NCBI RefSeq assembly: GCF_035998675.1
Contig: NZ_DASYHI010000016.1
Span: 1-64,000, forward strand
Direction: 5' to 3'
Source: Telluribacter sp035998675
GTDB taxonomy: Bacteria > Bacteroidota > Bacteroidia > Cytophagales > Spirosomataceae
Length of the DNA stretch: 64,000 nt
Part shown: positions 17,397-26,522 of the stretch, piece after piece
Layout of the letters: every line of letters starts with the position of its first letter
How positions within the stretch are numbered: the stretch's first letter is position 1
Program-made: the position numbers and the translations under genes
The notes under the pieces: generated by a model
What the model saw: the letters and a program-made list of their open reading frames with translations, nothing else
Told to the model about the DNA's origin: nothing
The model's database searches: none

Positions 17397-18008
17397 TCAA
17401 TAAAACGACTGCTTATAATCTTCTACTGAAGTCCGGATTACCTCCAGCGCTTCCTCGCGGCCGTATACATTGGTAATTTCAATCTTGGCTTCTTCGCCCG
17501 GCAGATTTTTGTAGGTCAGGAAGTAGTGTTTCAGGCGTTCCACCACGTTGGCGGGTACTTCGCTCAGGTCATTGTAAGCACCGTATACTTCGTCACCTTT
17601 CAGTACCGCGATGATTTTATCATCGGCTTCGCCACCATCCAGCAGACGGATACCGCCAATGGGACGGGCTTCGCAGATAATATCGCCGTGCGAAATAATT
17701 TTCTCACACAACACACAAATATCCAGCGGATCACCGTCGCCTTCGGTAACTTCCCGACCCGAGCGCTCCTGCGCCAGTTCGGCAATAAGCTCACCGCAGT
17801 AGGTCTTAGGAATAAATCCGTAAAGAGCCGGCACAATGTTGGAGTACTTTTGCGGACGGTCAATTTTCAGGTAGCCCGTCTGCTTGTCAATTTCATACTT
17901 TACCGTATCGGTGGGGACAATTTCAATAAAAGCCGTGACAATTTCCGGAGCTTTTTCTCCAATCGGGATACCGTGCCACGGATGGGCTTTGTGTACGTTT
18001 GCGTTCAT
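17397..18008 (-). CDS. ppa: Inorganic pyrophosphatase (family I, soluble)
   Basis: 203 residues. It hydrolyses pyrophosphate to phosphate, driving biosynthetic reactions in the cytoplasm. The family signature is present as EGDGDPLDICVL, with the metal-binding aspartates of the DGDPLD box. ALYGFIPKTYC upstream matches the active-site loop, and GDEVYGAYNDLSEVP and LKHYFLTYKNLPGE follow as in other family I enzymes. A terminator lies 22 bp past its stop. Single gene. Confidence 0.96.
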   Translation of the reverse strand: MNANVHKAHPWHGIPIGEKAPEIVTAFIEIVPTDTVKYEIDKQTGYLKIDRPQKYSNIVPALYGFIPKTYCGELIAELAQERSGREVTEGDGDPLDICVLCEKIISHGDIICEARPIGGIRLLDGGEADDKIIAVLKGDEVYGAYNDLSEVPANVVERLKHYFLTYKNLPGEEAKIEITNVYGREEALEVIRTSVEDYKQSFY

Positions 18009-18121
18009 AGTTTCAGCTAAGTATAGGAGAACCTTTTTCTCCCACTACTTTTTCAGTGTTAGTTTTCCGGCCGAAAATTACGCAATCTGCCCGCAGCAAC
18101 TCATTAAATTATTGTAAATTT

Positions 18122-19903
18122 TTATTCCGGTTCGAGTTTAAGTACCTTAATTGACATAGACGGAAGCGTAACGGCCGGTACATTTCCTTTAAAAATCAGG
18201 GTACTTTCTTTTTCTTCAAAATTCACCAGAAAGGCCATCCGCTCCCCCTCCGCATTTTCAAGTACCAGTCCATCCACCCGCAGCGGCTGGGTACTCTGAC
18301 TCTTTATAATCCATTTAGGAGCAAAATCTTTAACCATTTTCAGGTAGTGGAATACGGCTGAGCCGGGGTCAGATTCTCCTGCCGGTTCGGCCGGAAGTAC
18401 CCCCTTTACACCCACTGTTTCGTAGTAGGTAATCCGGGCTGCGCCACTCAGGTACCTAAGGCTAAGCAGCGTCCAGGCGGCAGCCAGCCCGGTAAACTGC
18501 CGGGCATCTGCCGAAGGAGGCAGCCCGTTAGTACCTATACTTTTTTCTTCATCCGGATAATGCCGCCATTTCAGAGTTACGGGCGAAACGTGCACGGGCC
18601 TATCGTTGGAAAAAGTGGCGGCAGTACTTAGAGTGTATTGCTGCGCCCCGGCATTTTCAATCAGCGTGCGGGTGTCCGAGGCGTGTACCTGCGGGTTAAG
18701 CGAATAACTTATAAAGTCAAAGGGTACTTCTGCCGAAGGTCGGTTGCGGTTGAGTTCGGTAAAAAACTTGTCGGTTCCGTAGCCAACGGGTACCTCCGCA
18801 AAGGTTTCTTTTATTAAAGGATATACTTGTTTTAGGAGACCTTCGGGCGTAGCGGGATAGTCGCGGTGAAGGACCAGGATGGACGCCAACGGGACCCCCA
18901 GGTACCTGAAGGTACTTATAGAGTGGGGAAGTTGCTCTTCGGTTTCCTCACCAAAAAACAAGATTACTTCCAAAGGTACTCCCAGCTGCCGGGCCTCGTT
19001 AGCAGCCAGACTTAATCCGGCTTCCCAGTCTTCGTACAGCTTTACCTCGACCCGATAGTGGTCAAAAGGCAACTGCCGAAGCCAATTCAGCTGCGGGTCG
19101 GTGAGTACTTCCCGGGTCGTAGAGCGGGCATAACCAAGTTGCGGAAACGGTACTTTTTCTCCCAATTCAAACCTTATTGTTTCATCCAACTCCCCCAAAG
19201 GTACCTCCCCGGCTACGACTATTTTCAGTTCAACTTCCTGCCGAATGGTATCCCCCATTTTTACCAGTACCGGTTTGGGTAGGTCCAGTGGCGTACTGTA
19301 GGTTTTGTAGGAATCGTCGGTCCAGTTGCGCTGGTCTTCGGTTTCAAACACATCACCGGCGAAAAGCAATTCCGCCTCCACGCCCTCCGTTACCGGCCAC
19401 TCCATTTTCTGGATAGAAAAGAAAGGCTGGTGCGGGCTGATAGCGTCCGGAAAGTGGTGCTCCTCAGTAGTACCGTCGGGATGGGTAATCCGGACGGGCT
19501 TTCCCTGACATTCGGTTATGGGATGCAACACACAGATACCAATGCGGTTGCGCTGGAAATCACTCAGGGCTTCGCCTTCCAACCGGAACGTGAGGCTACT
19601 GTCGGCTTTTCCTTCGATCAGAAAGGTACCTTTATACTGTACTTCCCCCATCTCGTAGTGGGCCGTGTAGCTAATCCGGAAACTATCAGGATGCACTTCC
19701 ACTACCTCGTTTTCAATCTGGTAAGGAGCCGTTTGCCAATCAGCGTCCCGTACTGCCGAGTAAATCATCCGTAGTACTTCGGTTTTTCCAATACGGATGT
19801 AGCGAAGATTTCCGTTTTCGTGCAGGCAGAAGAGTTCACCCGCTTTTAGGAGTCGGCTCGGGGGCAAAGGCTCGTTGGTACCAAAGTAGGGGGTATGCTC
19901 CAT
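18122..19903 (-). CDS. apnL: D-apionate lactonase (D-apiose pathway)
   Basis: 593 residues, cytoplasmic. The sequence matches the apionate lactonase family: the N-terminal beta domain (IENEVVEVHPDSFRISYTA), GICVLHPITECQGKPV and RNWTDDSYKTYSTPLDLP, then a TIM-barrel-like middle (EVILFFGEETEEQLPHS, PFDFISYSLNPQVHASDTR) with RPVHVSPVTLKWRHYP, and a C-terminal beta domain. In the known pathway it opens D-apionolactone to D-apionate. It is the last gene of the row that contains the ABC importer, apdH, GH140, apnO and oiaC, which strongly supports the call. A REP-like hairpin sits in the 94 bp between it and the binding-protein gene. Confidence 0.85.
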   Translation of the reverse strand: MEHTPYFGTNEPLPPSRLLKAGELFCLHENGNLRYIRIGKTEVLRMIYSAVRDADWQTAPYQIENEVVEVHPDSFRISYTAHYEMGEVQYKGTFLIEGKADSSLTFRLEGEALSDFQRNRIGICVLHPITECQGKPVRITHPDGTTEEHHFPDAISPHQPFFSIQKMEWPVTEGVEAELLFAGDVFETEDQRNWTDDSYKTYSTPLDLPKPVLVKMGDTIRQEVELKIVVAGEVPLGELDETIRFELGEKVPFPQLGYARSTTREVLTDPQLNWLRQLPFDHYRVEVKLYEDWEAGLSLAANEARQLGVPLEVILFFGEETEEQLPHSISTFRYLGVPLASILVLHRDYPATPEGLLKQVYPLIKETFAEVPVGYGTDKFFTELNRNRPSAEVPFDFISYSLNPQVHASDTRTLIENAGAQQYTLSTAATFSNDRPVHVSPVTLKWRHYPDEEKSIGTNGLPPSADARQFTGLAAAWTLLSLRYLSGAARITYYETVGVKGVLPAEPAGESDPGSAVFHYLKMVKDFAPKWIIKSQSTQPLRVDGLVLENAEGERMAFLVNFEEKESTLIFKGNVPAVTLPSMSIKVLKLEPE

Positions 19904-19925
19904 GTTTCAAGTATCAGGTATTAAA

Positions 19926-19956
19926 CCCGTGGCACGGTTTGGAACCGTGCCACGGG
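19926..19956. repeat. Dispersed GTGGCACGG hairpin, copy 1
   Basis: CCCGTGGCACGGTT (19926-19939) and its exact complement (19943-19956) with a TGG loop. The same hairpin core recurs at 53772-53798 and 53896-53924, so it is a dispersed REP-like element. Here it lies inside the apiose operon, between the binding-protein and lactonase genes. Confidence 0.8.
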
Positions 19957-19997
19957 TGCCTAAGTAAGGACATTTAGAAATCAATAGAAAATAAACT

Positions 19998-21023
19998 TTA
20001 CTGAGGCGACAGCAGGAAAATATCCACGTTGTTTTTGTCAATCTCCACCGACCCGGTGGTGACGGTGGAGGGGATAGGTACCACGCCCGCCCGGGAATCA
20101 TTGGCCGACAGCTGTACTGTTTTGTGACGCATATCAAACAGCATTTGAGCGCCCAGGTAGGTAAAAAGTTCGCGCTTCTGCCCCACCAGGTAATCAATCA
20201 CGCCTTCCTTTACCAGTTGCAGGTGTTCCGGCTCGGCATCCACGGTAGTCAGTTTGATCTTACCTACTTTACCAGCCTCCTTCACTGCCAGCGCCATACC
20301 CGGGCCGGAGTTGGAGTCGAAGCCGCCCATACCCGCCAGGTCCGGATTGGCTGCAATGATATCGGCGGCTATTTTGGCGGCGGTTTCTACGTTTGCTTTG
20401 TCGTCGTACTTGCCCAGAAATTCGATGTTTGGGTACTTGGCAATGGCATCCTGAAACCCCTTGAATCCGGCTTCCATATTTTCCATACCCAATATTCCCA
20501 TCACGGCTACTTTCCCTTTACCACCAATCAACTGAGCCATGCGTTCACCCTGTAGGCGGCCCATTTCGTACCAATTGCTACCAATAAAAGAGTGGCGTTT
20601 AGAATTGGAAATCTCCGAGTCGTATACCACCGTCGGGATGCCCGCTTCCACGGCTTTATTAATAGCCTGCGCAATGCCGGGGTCGGTACCATTGATGAGC
20701 AGACCGGCCGGTCTGGAAGGTATCACCTGTTCGATGGTCGCGATCTGCGCGGGCACGTCCCATTCCGACGGACCGAGGATAGTAGTACGTACCCCCATTT
20801 TTTTTCCCCATTCCAGAAAAGCCGCCTGATCGTGGTTGACAAACAGCGGCAGGTTAATGGCCGTCGTGACCATCACGTACTCCTCGTTAGGTGAAACCTC
20901 GTCGGCCGTATTAAATTTTTCCGCGCCCAGTGTATCCGACGATGCCACCGACCCCGCCCGCGGCGGTGGTTCGCAGCCGGTGAGGGTACTTAGTAGTAAG
21001 GCTATGGCAAGTAATCTTTTCAT
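19998..21023 (-). CDS. Sugar ABC transporter substrate-binding lipoprotein (apiose candidate)
   Basis: 341 residues. The N-terminal signal ends in the lipobox LLLSTLTGC, so the protein is lipid-anchored in the periplasm. The rest is a type I periplasmic binding protein (Peripla_BP_4): TTAINLPLFVNHDQAAFLEW, RPAGLLINGTDPGIAQAINK, PTVVYDSEISNS, FIGSNWYEMGRLQGERMA and AGMGGFDSNSGPGMALA. This pattern belongs to ribose/xylose-type sugar binders. With its permease and ATPase immediately upstream in the transcript and apiose enzymes on both sides, D-apiose is the likely ligand (inference). It is unusual in being separated from the permease gene by 244 bp of REP-like DNA. Confidence 0.88.
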   Translation of the reverse strand: MKRLLAIALLLSTLTGCEPPPRAGSVASSDTLGAEKFNTADEVSPNEEYVMVTTAINLPLFVNHDQAAFLEWGKKMGVRTTILGPSEWDVPAQIATIEQVIPSRPAGLLINGTDPGIAQAINKAVEAGIPTVVYDSEISNSKRHSFIGSNWYEMGRLQGERMAQLIGGKGKVAVMGILGMENMEAGFKGFQDAIAKYPNIEFLGKYDDKANVETAAKIAADIIAANPDLAGMGGFDSNSGPGMALAVKEAGKVGKIKLTTVDAEPEHLQLVKEGVIDYLVGQKRELFTYLGAQMLFDMRHKTVQLSANDSRAGVVPIPSTVTTGSVEIDKNNVDIFLLSPQ

Positions 21024-21060
21024 TTATATAAAGTAAAATAGCTATCAATGATTTTGAAGA

Positions 21061-21212
21061 AAAATGGTATCGCCCCGCTGGGGCTGAAAGGGTGGATGGT
21101 ACTTTCTTGTTTGTGCTTCTACTAAGGTGTCGCCCGGCAGCGGCCGTCCGCCTACGGGGCTTTTTAATCATTTTTGTTGCGATTTCTACTAAAGTATCGC
21201 CCCGCTGGGGCT
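21061..21212. repeat. Three-copy REP-like cluster between permease and binding-protein genes
   Basis: TATCGCCCCGCTGGGGCT occurs at 21068-21085 and again at 21195-21212, each able to form a GCCCC/GGGGC hairpin. A diverged third copy (about 21117-21161) shares TTCTACTAARGTRTCGCCC with the last copy. Such imperfect palindromes are typical of REP elements. Lying between two genes of one transporter, they could stabilise the upstream or attenuate the downstream mRNA. Confidence 0.75.
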
Positions 21213-21267
21213 ATTTAGAAGCCAATTGTAAGCGTTTAAATAATTTGACAATCTGCAATCGAAAATC

Positions 21268-22296
21268 CTACACTACTTTCCCCACCCGCTCCGACCGCCG
21301 GATCAGCCACTGATCAATCCCTACCGCAGCTATCAGAATAATTCCCAGGATTACCTCCTGCCAGTACCCGGATACCCGACCGATAATAAGGGCATTATTC
21401 ACAATGGCCATGAACAGGGCCCCCAGAAAAGCGCCCCAGATCTTGCCGTGTCCACCCGACAGACTCGCGCCGCCCAGGATCACGGCGGTAATTACCCGCA
21501 GCTCCAGCCCCCGACCCGAAGTAGAAAGGGCCGCCCCCAGCCGCGAGGCCAGCAGGATGCCCGCTATACCCGCCAGCGTGGCCGAAATTACAAAGGCCCA
21601 GATTTTCATCTTATTCACATTAATACCCGAAAGTTCAGCCGCTTTTTCGTTGCCGCCGATGAAGTAGTATTTACGGAAGAAGGTAGTGCGATTGACCAGG
21701 AAGCTAAAAATAAGTACCGTCGCCAGCATGTACCAGATGGGGGCCTGAAGGCCCAGTAGCTTCGACTGCCCGATGTAGATAAATTCGTAGGGGAAGTTCT
21801 GGATACCGGCACCGCTCAGCATCAGGGCAAAGCCCCGTACGATACCCATCATGGCCAGGGTCTGAATCATGGGATTAATGCGCGCCTTGGCGATAAGTAC
21901 CCCGTTGACAAACCCAATCACTAACGCCCCCGCCAGACCGGCCAGTATTGCGACCAGAAAATTGGTATGCTGGTAGTACATCAGGTACCCGGCCATGCCG
22001 CCCGAAAAAGCCACAACCGAACCTACCGATAAATCAAACATCCCCGCAATCATCAGCACCATCATACCCACGGCCACGATGGTATCAACGGAGAGGTTGA
22101 GCAGCAGCTGAGAAAGGTTTTCGACCCTTGGAAACTGGTCAGGAAATACTACCGACATGACAATACAAAGCAGCAGTGTAGTTACGCCCAGGGTAAAGAC
22201 ACGGTCCTGCAGGCGTTCGGCCATCAGGCTGTTTCCGGTACTTCCGGTTTGGCTGGGTTTATTCTTTGTGGATACGCTTGATTCCAGTTGTTCCAT
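21268..22296 (-). CDS. Sugar ABC transporter permease (RbsC/XylH-like)
   Basis: 342 residues, polytopic, belonging to the BPD_transp_2 family of ribose/xylose-type permeases. Family segments: VDTIVAVGMMVLMIAGMFDL, SVGSVVAFSGGMAGYL, ALVIGFVNGVLIAKARINP, MIQTLAMMGIVRGFALM and RVITAVILGGASLSGGHGKI (the last holds the coupling EAA-like loop of the family). Its start lies 5 bp after the ATPase gene, indicating translational coupling. It would form the inner-membrane channel of the proposed apiose importer. Confidence 0.93.
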   Translation of the reverse strand: MEQLESSVSTKNKPSQTGSTGNSLMAERLQDRVFTLGVTTLLLCIVMSVVFPDQFPRVENLSQLLLNLSVDTIVAVGMMVLMIAGMFDLSVGSVVAFSGGMAGYLMYYQHTNFLVAILAGLAGALVIGFVNGVLIAKARINPMIQTLAMMGIVRGFALMLSGAGIQNFPYEFIYIGQSKLLGLQAPIWYMLATVLIFSFLVNRTTFFRKYYFIGGNEKAAELSGINVNKMKIWAFVISATLAGIAGILLASRLGAALSTSGRGLELRVITAVILGGASLSGGHGKIWGAFLGALFMAIVNNALIIGRVSGYWQEVILGIILIAAVGIDQWLIRRSERVGKVV

Positions 22297-22301
22297 TCCT
22301 G

Positions 22302-23768
22302 TTATACGTTTTGCCCGGAGGCAATTTGAATGATTTTTTCTTCGGAGGCCTCTTCTTTATTTAGGATGGTCACCAGCCTGCCTTCGTGCATCACCGCTAT
22401 CCGGTCCGCCATCGTCAGGAGTTCGGGTAGTTCGCTCGAAATCATGATGATGCTTTTACCTTCGGCGGTCAGCGTTTTGAGTATATCGTAAATCTCGCTC
22501 TTGGCCCCCACGTCCACCCCATGTGTGGGTTCATCTACCATCAGGATCTGGGGCTGGGTGTTCAGCCACTTGGCCAGTACTACCTTCTGCTGATTTCCGC
22601 CGCTGAGCTTCATGACCTTATTGCGGACCGAAGGCGTACGGATACCCAGTTGCTGTTGAAGTACCTGTGCAGTACTTACCGTAGCGTCCTCTTCGTAGAA
22701 CAGGTCCTGCAGACGGGCCGAAGCAATGTTTTCGGCAATGGTTTTTTCCAGAAAAAGCCCTGATAGCTTACGGTCTTCGGGTACGTAGGCGATACCCAGG
22801 CCAATGGCCTCCGAAGGGTGATTTATCTGCACGGTTTCATCCCGCAGAATGACCTCTCCACTCAATATCGGATTAGCTCCGAATAGGGCCTTAGCTACCT
22901 CAGTCCGGCCCGCTCCCACCAGACCGGCAAAGCCCAGTATTTCTCCTTTGTTCAATTGAAAGTTTACATTCTGAAAACCGGCCCCCGAAAGATTTCGTAC
23001 CGATAGCACCACTTCCCCGGCCGCATTGGAGGCATATACTTTATGGGTCATATCCCGTCCCACCATCAATCTGATAATAGTATCAATCGTCGTATCACGG
23101 CTGACGACAGTCCCCTGGTACTTCCCATCCTTCAGTACCGATACGCGGTCGGCAATCTCCCGGATTTCGGCCATGCGGTGGGAGATGTAGATAATAGCTA
23201 CGCCCTCTTCTTTTAGCCGTTTGATAATCTCAAAGAGTAGTCTGGTTTCGCGCTCGGTGATGGAGGCGGTAGGTTCGTCCAGAATCAGGAGTTGTGGGTT
23301 CATAGCCAGCGCTTTGGCTATTTCTACCATCTGCTTCTGAGCAGGAGATAATGAACTCACTAATGTTTTTGGCGAGAATTCATTCAGTTGCAGCCGGTTG
23401 AGTAGCTGCTGAGTATTCTGATATAGAGCGGGATAGTTGATAATGCCCCACCGGTACTTTGGCTTGTTAATGGGATAAATATTCTCGGCAACACTTAACG
23501 AATCTACCAGGCTTCGTTCCTGGTATACGATACTGATACCCAGGCGCTGTCCGTGCTGCACATCCGGAATATGGATTTCCTCTCCGTTCCATACCAGCCG
23601 CCCTCCATCGGGCTGGTAGTTGCCGGTAATAATGTTCATCAGGGTACTTTTGCCGGCGCCATTCTCCCCGCATACGGCATGTACTTCTCCGGCTTTAAAT
23701 TCCAGAGAAACACCATCCAGCGCCTTGACACCAGGAAAGCTTTTCGATATGTTCTCCAGATGAAGCAT
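22302..23768 (-). CDS. Sugar ABC transporter ATP-binding protein (RbsA-like, two ABC domains)
   Basis: 488 residues with two fused nucleotide-binding domains, as in RbsA/XylG/MglA. The first domain has Walker A CGENGAGKSTLMN near residue 34, signature LSPAQKQMVEIAKALAM and Walker B LLILDEPTAS. The second has a degenerate P-loop GLVGAGRTEVAKALFG, signature LSGGNQQKVVLAKWL and MVDEPTHGVDVG. It energises the permease encoded 5 bp downstream. The presence of a monosaccharide-type ATPase fits import of free apiose rather than oligosaccharides. Confidence 0.94.
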   Translation of the reverse strand: MLHLENISKSFPGVKALDGVSLEFKAGEVHAVCGENGAGKSTLMNIITGNYQPDGGRLVWNGEEIHIPDVQHGQRLGISIVYQERSLVDSLSVAENIYPINKPKYRWGIINYPALYQNTQQLLNRLQLNEFSPKTLVSSLSPAQKQMVEIAKALAMNPQLLILDEPTASITERETRLLFEIIKRLKEEGVAIIYISHRMAEIREIADRVSVLKDGKYQGTVVSRDTTIDTIIRLMVGRDMTHKVYASNAAGEVVLSVRNLSGAGFQNVNFQLNKGEILGFAGLVGAGRTEVAKALFGANPILSGEVILRDETVQINHPSEAIGLGIAYVPEDRKLSGLFLEKTIAENIASARLQDLFYEEDATVSTAQVLQQQLGIRTPSVRNKVMKLSGGNQQKVVLAKWLNTQPQILMVDEPTHGVDVGAKSEIYDILKTLTAEGKSIIMISSELPELLTMADRIAVMHEGRLVTILNKEEASEEKIIQIASGQNV

Positions 23769-23868
23769 AGTAACTTTTTATCACCGAGTATTTAAGAGTA
23801 CTGCACAGAGTTAGAACTCACTTTTACTCTGTGCCCTAACTCACGTACCTCAGCGGTTTATATTAATT

Positions 23869-24885
23869 TTATAGAATAAGTACCCTACCCTCCGCCGCCG
23901 ACTGGTAGCTGCCCCATACGAGCTGCATAGTCCGGAAATTATCCTCGCCCGTTGTTTCGGAAGTGCCTCCGCGTAGTCCGTTCAGGATATCGCGGTTGCA
24001 GTCTACGATACTGGAATGGACCACGGCATAGTCCATATCCACCCAGGAATACAGGTCGGGCTTGATGAACTCTGAGGTAGTACCTTCACGTGTTGTTACC
24101 TTTAATTCAAAATCATTTGTCAGCCAGATGGAGCCCTTCTCCCCTTCTACCAATACCAGCGTCTGTGGGAAAGCTTCTTTTTCCAGAATGGATGCGTAGG
24201 ACATTTCGGCATAGCAGTGCAGGCCGCTCTCCATTTCCATCAGCACGTTGGCGACGTCTTCTCCTTTTATTTTTGGATTCACCCTTTTGGCCAGACAGTA
24301 TAAACTCTTGGCTTCCCCGAACAAAAAGCGGCACACATCCAGTACATGCGAACCAATGTCGGTCAGGATAAACTGTTCCAACTCGGCCAGGAAGGGTTGA
24401 TTCTCAAACACCGGAAAGCCCGAGCAAAATGAAACGCGGGCCTTGAAAGGCCGACCAATCACTCCGGAGTCAATAGCCTTTTTTACCGCCCGGATGGGCG
24501 CCTGCCAGCGGAAATTTTCGTGAATAAATAACTTCACTCCGGCTTGCCGACAGCCATCCACCATAGCCTGGGCCTGATTCAACGAAGAAGCCATGGGTTT
24601 CTGGCAAATCACATCCAGTCCCCGCTCCGCCGCCAGCTTTACAAACACGGGATGCGTATCTACATCGGTAATGATATCGACGAAATCCAGTTCCTCTTGC
24701 TGTAGTAGTTCGGTCACATCGTCGTATACCCGGGGTACCCCGAAGCGTTTGGCGATGGTTTCGGCTTTGGAGCGGGTACGATTGTACACGGCCACCAACT
24801 CTACGCCTTCCAGTTCCTGCCAGGCGGGAATCTGGTAGTTAGCCCAGAACCCGGTACCCAATACCGCAAAGCGCAGTTTTTTCAT
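23869..24885 (-). CDS. apdH: D-apiose dehydrogenase (Gfo/Idh/MocA family)
   Basis: 338 residues. The N-terminal Rossmann motif VLGTGFWANYQIPAWQEL is close to the form in characterised D-apiose dehydrogenases, and VAVYNRTRSKAETIAKRFG and DFVDIITDVDTHPVFVKLA follow. The catalytic lysine lies in the family motif VICQKPMASS. It would oxidise D-apiose to D-apionolactone with NAD(P)+, the first cytoplasmic step. It lies between GH140 and the ABC ATPase genes, and a terminator-like hairpin (24933-24993) separates it from GH140. A generic oxidoreductase role is possible, but the pathway neighbours argue for ApdH. Confidence 0.85.
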   Translation of the reverse strand: MKKLRFAVLGTGFWANYQIPAWQELEGVELVAVYNRTRSKAETIAKRFGVPRVYDDVTELLQQEELDFVDIITDVDTHPVFVKLAAERGLDVICQKPMASSLNQAQAMVDGCRQAGVKLFIHENFRWQAPIRAVKKAIDSGVIGRPFKARVSFCSGFPVFENQPFLAELEQFILTDIGSHVLDVCRFLFGEAKSLYCLAKRVNPKIKGEDVANVLMEMESGLHCYAEMSYASILEKEAFPQTLVLVEGEKGSIWLTNDFELKVTTREGTTSEFIKPDLYSWVDMDYAVVHSSIVDCNRDILNGLRGGTSETTGEDNFRTMQLVWGSYQSAAEGRVLIL

Positions 24886-24932
24886 GTTTGATTTTTATTC
24901 TCCTCAAAAAGTAGAGGTATTCAGAGTTGTAG

Positions 24933-24993
24933 TAAAAAAAAGGAAAAGGAGCGGATGGTTTACCCATGGAAAGTACCTTCCGCTCCTTTTCCT
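24933..24993 (-). terminator. Terminator or attenuator inside the apiose operon
   Basis: AGGAAAAGGAGCGGA (24941-24955) pairs with its complement at 24979-24993 across a 23-nt loop. Reading the minus strand, the stem is followed by a T run (24940-24934). It lies between the GH140 stop (24998) and apdH start (24885), so it could end the first part of the transcript or allow partial read-through. Confidence 0.8.
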
Positions 24994-24997
24994 GCTT

Positions 24998-26368
24998 TCA
25001 GGGTTTAGGATAGTTTTTAGACACATCGTCAAGTACCAGTACCCAGTCTTGTCCGTAGCCGTTGCTGGGAGGGGTAAATTTCTTCTGACCCTTGTTTTCT
25101 ACCGTCTCCCCCTCTTTGGTTTCGCCGTTCTTAGGATTATACCAGGTTGCTTTCAGGTTCTGGCCCGATATCTTACCCATATTTACGGTAAAGTCTTTCC
25201 CCTGCGTAGTATACACAAAGAGGTAATCCTTACCACGGGTAGCCTGTATGCGATCATGCGCCTCGCGGGCGTTTGTGAGAAGGCTCTGGTCGGGTACGCG
25301 GTCCAGTATGGGGCGCGACTCCATCAGGCGACGCACGTAGGTCATCTGCGCAGCTCCCGGCAAGTCCAGGGCATCGTACCAGTAGAAATGCGGGCTGTTG
25401 ACAGCCTGACGACCAGGACCGTACATCTGCCAGATATCGTGGGACCCGTAGGTGTGTCCGAAGGCACCGGCAAACAGGTCCAGGTAGGCGTGCTTGCGAA
25501 TGTCGTAGGCGCTGGAGGTACCCAGATCCTTGGCATTGAAACATACCGGGTGGTCTTCGTACAGCGTTTCGCCGTCTACTACGGGCTTGATGGGTGTTTT
25601 GTTGTAGGCTACCTGTACGCGGTCCCATACATTGTTCTCCCGGCAGTGGCCGGTCTGAAACATGTTGAAGTCCAGCCAGGCGTCGTTGTGAAACCACTTA
25701 GCCGAACCCGCGTCTTCTAAGCTGTTTGGCTGGGGGTGGTAGGACATCAGCGCCTGGTTATGTCCTCCTACTCCTTCGGCTACGCCGTCAGCCATAGCCC
25801 GCCATACCTCTACGTCCTGACTATTGTCGCGGGGATTGCGGTCACCGCCCATGATCCAGATAATATTCTTCCGGTTTTTGTAGCGGTTGCCCAGGTACTT
25901 CCCGTAGGCCTTGGCGTTGCTGGGCGTGAATATTTCGGGGCCTTTCCCCCAGGTACTTTTAAACAACTTGTCGCCCCAGGTAGGGAGCAGGGCAATGTGT
26001 AATCCCATCGAAGCCGCTTTGTCAATAACATAATCCACGTGCTGGAAGTATGCCTCGCGGGGTTTGGTAGGGTCATTGTTTTCCAGGGGTACTTCACCGT
26101 ACGGATTGGGGGTGTTCAAACCATCCAGTTCGGCCAGCGCCACGGCCTGTATCACCGTAAAGCCTTTGTCGGCCCGGTTCTTCAGGTAGCGGTCGGCTTC
26201 CTCGCGGTTGAGGCGGTGGAACAGTTCCCAGGCGGTATCGCCCAGCCAGAAGAATGGCTTGCCGTCCTGAGTGACCAGGTACCGCTTATTATCACTTACT
26301 TTTAACTGAGCAAAGCATGGTAGGGCAAGCCAGCTGTAAAGGAGTATAAAAGCAATTTTACTTTTCAT
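24998..26368 (-). CDS. Glycoside hydrolase family 140 (apiosidase-like, DUF4038)
   Basis: 456 residues with a signal peptide (AFILLYSWLALPCFAQ), so periplasmic or secreted. The protein matches the GH140/DUF4038 type: GKPFFWLGDTAWELFHRL, RADKGFTVIQAVALAELDG, LNTPNPYGEVPLENNDP and IIWIMGGDRNPRD, followed by KPVVDGETLYEDHP. Asp176 (GGDRNP) and Glu267 (DGETLYED) are candidate catalytic acids. The founding GH140 member (BT1012) removes D-apiose from rhamnogalacturonan-II. A C-terminal beta domain (collagen-binding-like, VYTTQGKDFTVNMGKISG) closes the protein. It supplies free apiose to the adjacent importer and apiose enzymes. Confidence 0.9.
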   Translation of the reverse strand: MKSKIAFILLYSWLALPCFAQLKVSDNKRYLVTQDGKPFFWLGDTAWELFHRLNREEADRYLKNRADKGFTVIQAVALAELDGLNTPNPYGEVPLENNDPTKPREAYFQHVDYVIDKAASMGLHIALLPTWGDKLFKSTWGKGPEIFTPSNAKAYGKYLGNRYKNRKNIIWIMGGDRNPRDNSQDVEVWRAMADGVAEGVGGHNQALMSYHPQPNSLEDAGSAKWFHNDAWLDFNMFQTGHCRENNVWDRVQVAYNKTPIKPVVDGETLYEDHPVCFNAKDLGTSSAYDIRKHAYLDLFAGAFGHTYGSHDIWQMYGPGRQAVNSPHFYWYDALDLPGAAQMTYVRRLMESRPILDRVPDQSLLTNAREAHDRIQATRGKDYLFVYTTQGKDFTVNMGKISGQNLKATWYNPKNGETKEGETVENKGQKKFTPPSNGYGQDWVLVLDDVSKNYPKP

Positions 26369-26522
26369 TTTTTGGAATAGTGGTTAAAACATTTACCTAA
26401 GTACCTGGCGTACATTTGAGCAAGTTCTCACTCGTTCATTCTAACGAAAGCACGACAACTATCAGATGAAAATAGCAATCAGAAAGCCTTTTAATGCTAG
26501 CCTAAAAACTAATAACTACCAG

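Noticed and set aside
24884..25720. 278-codon open frame antisense to GH140
   Set aside because: Entirely inside the GH140 gene apart from a short leader; no motif, no promoter.
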